Shown in pieces: positions 61,756 to 64,000 of a stretch of DNA of 64,000 nt. Made by a program: the position numbers and the translations under genes. This DNA is from a bacterium (GTDB lineage: Bacteria > Armatimonadota > Fimbriimonadia > Fimbriimonadales > Fimbriimonadaceae): NCBI GenBank assembly GCA_013823945.1, contig PNMZ01000002.1, positions 124,001-188,000 of the forward strand, in the 5' to 3' direction. The notes beneath the pieces were generated by a model. That model did no database searches and was not told the DNA's origin. It saw only the letters and a list, made by a program, of their open reading frames with translations. The first letter of the stretch is position 1. Every line of letters begins with the position of its first letter.

Positions 61756-62391
61756 ATGGATTCTCGAATTCGGGTCATAGGTCAGCTTCAGCTGTTTTCT
61801 GGATTGCCGCCTGGTCATATTGAAAAAATTGCGGCGTGTGGAACTTTCATAAGGATCGCCAAGAAGACGGTTTTAATGGAGCAGGGTGCGCCGGGCCGTT
61901 CGATGATTGTTTTGATTCGGGGTCGGGTGAAGATTGAGCAAGGTCCGGCTCTGAGCCAGCTTTCAACAGTTGCTTACCGTGAGGCAGGAGATGCGGTAGG
62001 CGAAATGAGTCTGTTGGATGATGAGCCACGTTCGGCCCGTGTGACAGCCGTGACGGATTGTCAGGCAATTCAGATTCGAAAAGAGGATTTCCGCCGGGTT
62101 GTTCAAGAGAATCCGCAGATTTGCTTTGAGCTGTTGAAGGTCACGATGCAGAGGCTTCGAGAGGCTACGGAAGAGTTGACGACGAGTCGGATTGAAAGCA
62201 TTGAAGCGAAGATAGTCAGGCTTTTAGAAAGGTTACCGGCGGATGAAACGGGAGTGCTTTCTTTGAACCAAACTCAGCTGGCAAAACAAGTTGGGTGCTC
62301 CAGAGAAGCTCTCAATCGGAACTTGCATACTGTCGTAGAATCCGGCAAGTTGGTTCGTATTGGTCGTGGGAAATACCGACTTGCATCTTGA
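61756..62391 (+). CDS. CRP/FNR family transcription regulator
   Basis: A 211-residue regulator. The cyclic-nucleotide domain keeps the CRP ligand contacts: GEMSLLDDEPRSA (82-94) corresponds to GEL...RSA of E. coli CRP, with Glu83 and Arg92 in the cAMP-binding positions. The C-terminal helix-turn-helix reads GCSREALNRNL, and Arg183, Glu184 and Arg188 match the DNA-reading Arg180, Glu181 and Arg185 of CRP. This fits the TGTGA site found 9 bp before its own start. No FNR-type Cys cluster is present. ATG 61756 is chosen; the open frame back to 61546 is antisense to the WD40 gene. Confidence 0.9.
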   Translation: MDSRIRVIGQLQLFSGLPPGHIEKIAACGTFIRIAKKTVLMEQGAPGRSMIVLIRGRVKIEQGPALSQLSTVAYREAGDAVGEMSLLDDEPRSARVTAVTDCQAIQIRKEDFRRVVQENPQICFELLKVTMQRLREATEELTTSRIESIEAKIVRLLERLPADETGVLSLNQTQLAKQVGCSREALNRNLHTVVESGKLVRIGRGKYRLAS

Positions 62392-62397
62392 TTCTAG

Positions 62398-62428
62398 AGC
62401 GCGAGAGAGATTGGAACTCTCTCGCGCT
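62398..62428. terminator. Bidirectional terminator after the crp-like gene
   Basis: AGCGCGAGAGAG and CTCTCTCGCGCT form a perfect 12 bp stem around a 7-base loop, between convergent genes. Confidence 0.75.
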
Positions 62429-62438
62429 TAAGATTGGA

Positions 62439-62888
62439 CTACATATCTTTGTCGCCGTAAAGTGTTTGGATGTAATTCACTTGTCCGACGTGATACACGA
62501 CGTTCCAATAGTGGAAGCCAGCGATTTCTGCTCCGCTGTGTTCTTCACCCCAGGGCATTGCGTGCATAGTGCCCATTTGCTCGGGGGTCATAGTTTTGAG
62601 GAACTCGTTGTAGGTGGCGGTGACTTCTCGGCATTTTTGCTCGCAAGTATCGAGATCCCAATTATCAGCAGCGTTGTTGAATTCTTCGTAGTTTGCGTAA
62701 GGTGACTGATGGTTCGGGTCTATATGCATGAGGAAGAAATGGGGGCTAGTTGCCAGTTCTCGGGCTTGGTCGAGCGCGGATCGTCCTGTGTCGAGGGGCT
62801 TCCAGGTTTGTTTGTCTTCGGGCATTTTGCGGACAGCTTTGAAGAACATGTCGACGGCACCGTTGTTCATGGCAATGAGTTGTTCCAT
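62439..62888 (-). CDS. DinB family protein
   Basis: A 149-residue four-helix-bundle protein. It opens MEQLIAMNNGAVDMFFKAVR and has PEDKQTWKPLDTGRSALDQA, ARELATSPHFF and the final FHYWNVVYHVGQVNYIQTL, the typical DinB/YfiT layout. The usual metal ligand is His at GQVNYIQT-type third helix; here HV in VVYHVGQ fits, while the first-helix His is replaced. Family members are metal-dependent transferases (mycothiol or bacillithiol type) or of unknown role. Confidence 0.85.
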   Translation of the reverse strand: MEQLIAMNNGAVDMFFKAVRKMPEDKQTWKPLDTGRSALDQARELATSPHFFLMHIDPNHQSPYANYEEFNNAADNWDLDTCEQKCREVTATYNEFLKTMTPEQMGTMHAMPWGEEHSGAEIAGFHYWNVVYHVGQVNYIQTLYGDKDM

Positions 62889-62970
62889 TTTAGTGATTGA
62901 TACCTTAGTCGGTTGTTAAGAGTTGCGGAGTTTTTCGTGGTTTTTGGTGGTTGTGCAATTGGTTGTAGCT

Positions 62971-62998
62971 GAGATTCCGGGTCACGCTCGGAATGACG
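62971..62998. repeat. REP-like motif
   Basis: GAGATTCCGGGTCACGCTCG followed by GAATGACG, with a short dyad ATTCCG...CGGAAT. This sequence type is scattered widely in several bacterial genomes. Only one copy is seen here. Confidence 0.4.
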
Positions 62999-63075
62999 AG
63001 AACTATCGCTCGTGTTGTCAAAGATGAGCGCCCAAAGTGACGAAGATGAACGCTCGGTACGACTGTTCGACAAAG

Positions 63076-64000
63076 CTATCGGGGCATTTTTACGGTTTGG
63101 ACTTGACCACCAGAATTGCGCGATTTTTCGGCTTGGAATCCGATGAGGTGGCTCTCCATGCTTTCGGTTAGATTTGATGTGAGGATGGTTTCATCGCGGC
63201 GGGCAACGGCGTGGCAGAAATCTTTGCAGAGCCGAATATCGCCGCCTCCATGACCATCGAGATTGCCGAAGGCTTGATTCACGTCCCAGCGAATCGCCTT
63301 TCGATTCTCGAAGTCGTAGACATCGAGAAATCTCTCGTCACCGACGATGTCGCCTTTTGTGCCCATGATTCGGGTTTTGCGTCCGCCGTAGCTTGTCATT
63401 GCTTCCATGCTGAACGCAGCGGTGACGTTGCCCGCGAATTGCATGTTGACAACTTGGTGATCGACAACAGTGTTGTCGTTTTTGAATACACATTTTCCGT
63501 ATTGGCCCTTGCGGAGGGCTTCAAGAATTCCTTGATCTGTTCGATTTGAAGTTTCGATGTGTCCCCAACCCCAGAGCTTTTTGTGCACATAGACTTGGGC
63601 GGCGTGGTAGATGCAAGTGTCTTCGATTGAACATCCATCCATACAGTGGGTTGGAGCTCCTTTGGGGGCGTATTCATCTCGGAAGTACTTGAGAGACCCG
63701 AAGCTTGAGACTCGTTCGCAGGGAGCGTCGATGACCCACCGAAGGATATCGAGGTCGTGGCACGATTTTGCGAGGAGTGAGGGATTGGATTGCTTTTCGT
63801 TGCGCCAAATTCCTCGGACATAGCTGTGGGCAAAGTGGAGGTAGTGAATTGGCTCCATGTGTTGAATGCTGACGACGTCACCGATCATGCCTGATCTGAC
63901 GACTTCCTTCATTTGCACAAAATAGGGGGCATAGCGGAGAACATGGCAGACGCCAACGATTGCGTTTTTCTTGCGAGCAACGGCCAAGATGTCCGAGCAT
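63076..64000 (-). CDS. Gfo/Idh/MocA family oxidoreductase, 5' end outside the window
   Basis: The visible part (about 308 residues) contains SDILAVARKKNAIVGVCHVL, QHMEPIHYLHFAHSYVRG, the substrate-site motif AKSCHDLDILRWV, and LDGHGGGDIRLCKDFC. The first Rossmann half with the NAD(P) motif lies beyond 64000; a TTG in the frame at 63987 is internal, not the start. Family members oxidise or reduce sugars and their derivatives. The substrate is unknown. Confidence 0.85.
   Translation of the reverse strand, partial: CSDILAVARKKNAIVGVCHVLRYAPYFVQMKEVVRSGMIGDVVSIQHMEPIHYLHFAHSYVRGIWRNEKQSNPSLLAKSCHDLDILRWVIDAPCERVSSFGSLKYFRDEYAPKGAPTHCMDGCSIEDTCIYHAAQVYVHKKLWGWGHIETSNRTDQGILEALRKGQYGKCVFKNDNTVVDHQVVNMQFAGNVTAAFSMEAMTSYGGRKTRIMGTKGDIVGDERFLDVYDFENRKAIRWDVNQAFGNLDGHGGGDIRLCKDFCHAVARRDETILTSNLTESMESHLIGFQAEKSRNSGGQVQTVKMPR

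Noticed and set aside
1..64000. tRNA and rRNA genes
   Set aside because: Reading for conserved T-arm (GGTTCGAATCC-type) and rRNA segments found none with a credible cloverleaf or context.
1..64000. Insertion sequences or prophage
   Set aside because: No transposase, integrase or phage structural gene was recognised. The AT-rich patch at 3431-5355 has no visible mobility gene.

Overview
The window reads as chromosomal DNA of a free-living, probably aerobic, Gram-negative-type bacterium. Two proteins end in PEP-CTERM-like tails (VPEP, hydrophobic stretch, basic end). There is a TolC-type outer membrane protein, an AMIN-domain amidase, a GerMN-domain protein, TrmFO, and many secreted proteins of unknown function. 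Together with moderate GC content these suggest a Fimbriimonas-like member of Armatimonadota. That placement is an inference from gene content; no rRNA or tRNA gene was found to test it.

Layout. 1-3430: the end of an unseen gene, a terminator, and a large class I ribonucleotide reductase alpha chain (nrdA). 3431-5355: an AT-rich patch with a frameshifted DUF4145-like gene, an unknown 274-residue protein and a short TYGELA-type fragment. 5358-11335: a repeat-rich zone. It holds GC-rich dyad repeats on both sides of a DUF559 (Vsr-like fold) gene, then ribBA, an AI-2E family transporter, and a CCA-adding enzyme fused to a second DUF559 domain and interrupted in frame by three repeat-derived peptides. 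11362-19954: an SDR oxidoreductase, an S10 peptidase, a PEP-CTERM beta-propeller-like protein, a lipoprotein, an antitoxin/Doc pair whose toxin is frameshifted, dihydrolipoyl dehydrogenase, and three small membrane proteins. 20165-30751: class I aldolase, TolC/ABC ATPase, a soluble globin-coupled chemoreceptor, a DUF454 protein, a second PEP-CTERM protein, trmFO and a penicillin acylase homologue. 31262-46878: a DUF4139 protein, the Ppx/Ppk1 polyphosphate pair, an M28 peptidase, an FHA/PP2C pair, aldehyde dehydrogenase, pyrF-mutY, an ADP-ribosylglycohydrolase-like protein carrying a repeat-derived tandem peptide, a PAP2 phosphatase and a GerMN protein. 46881-56603: amiC, terC, an FmdB zinc ribbon, an amidase, msrA, purB, a DUF3298-like protein, a Kbl-type PLP enzyme and a di-heme peroxidase. 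56712-62391: the most unusual block, described below. 62439-64000: a DinB-family protein and a Gfo/Idh/MocA oxidoreductase cut by the window end.

The best candidate for an undescribed system is 56712-62391. One protein joins a class III cyclase-like domain, with metal Asp residues kept but substrate residues changed, to an AAA ATPase. A convergent gene with a 71 bp overlap encodes a related AAA ATPase, one transmembrane helix and a WD40 propeller. Divergent from that is a CRP-like regulator that keeps the E. coli cAMP contacts and DNA-reading residues. A perfect TGTGA-N6-TCACA palindrome lies 9 bp before its start codon. A nearly identical site precedes the PEP-CTERM gene at 25771.

A second candidate is the link between DUF559 proteins and the dyad repeats. 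Both DUF559 domains in the window abut these repeats, recalling RAYT/REP pairs. The repeats also enter coding sequence in frame, like Rickettsia palindromic elements. Many convergent gene pairs are separated by strong perfect hairpins, listed below as terminators.
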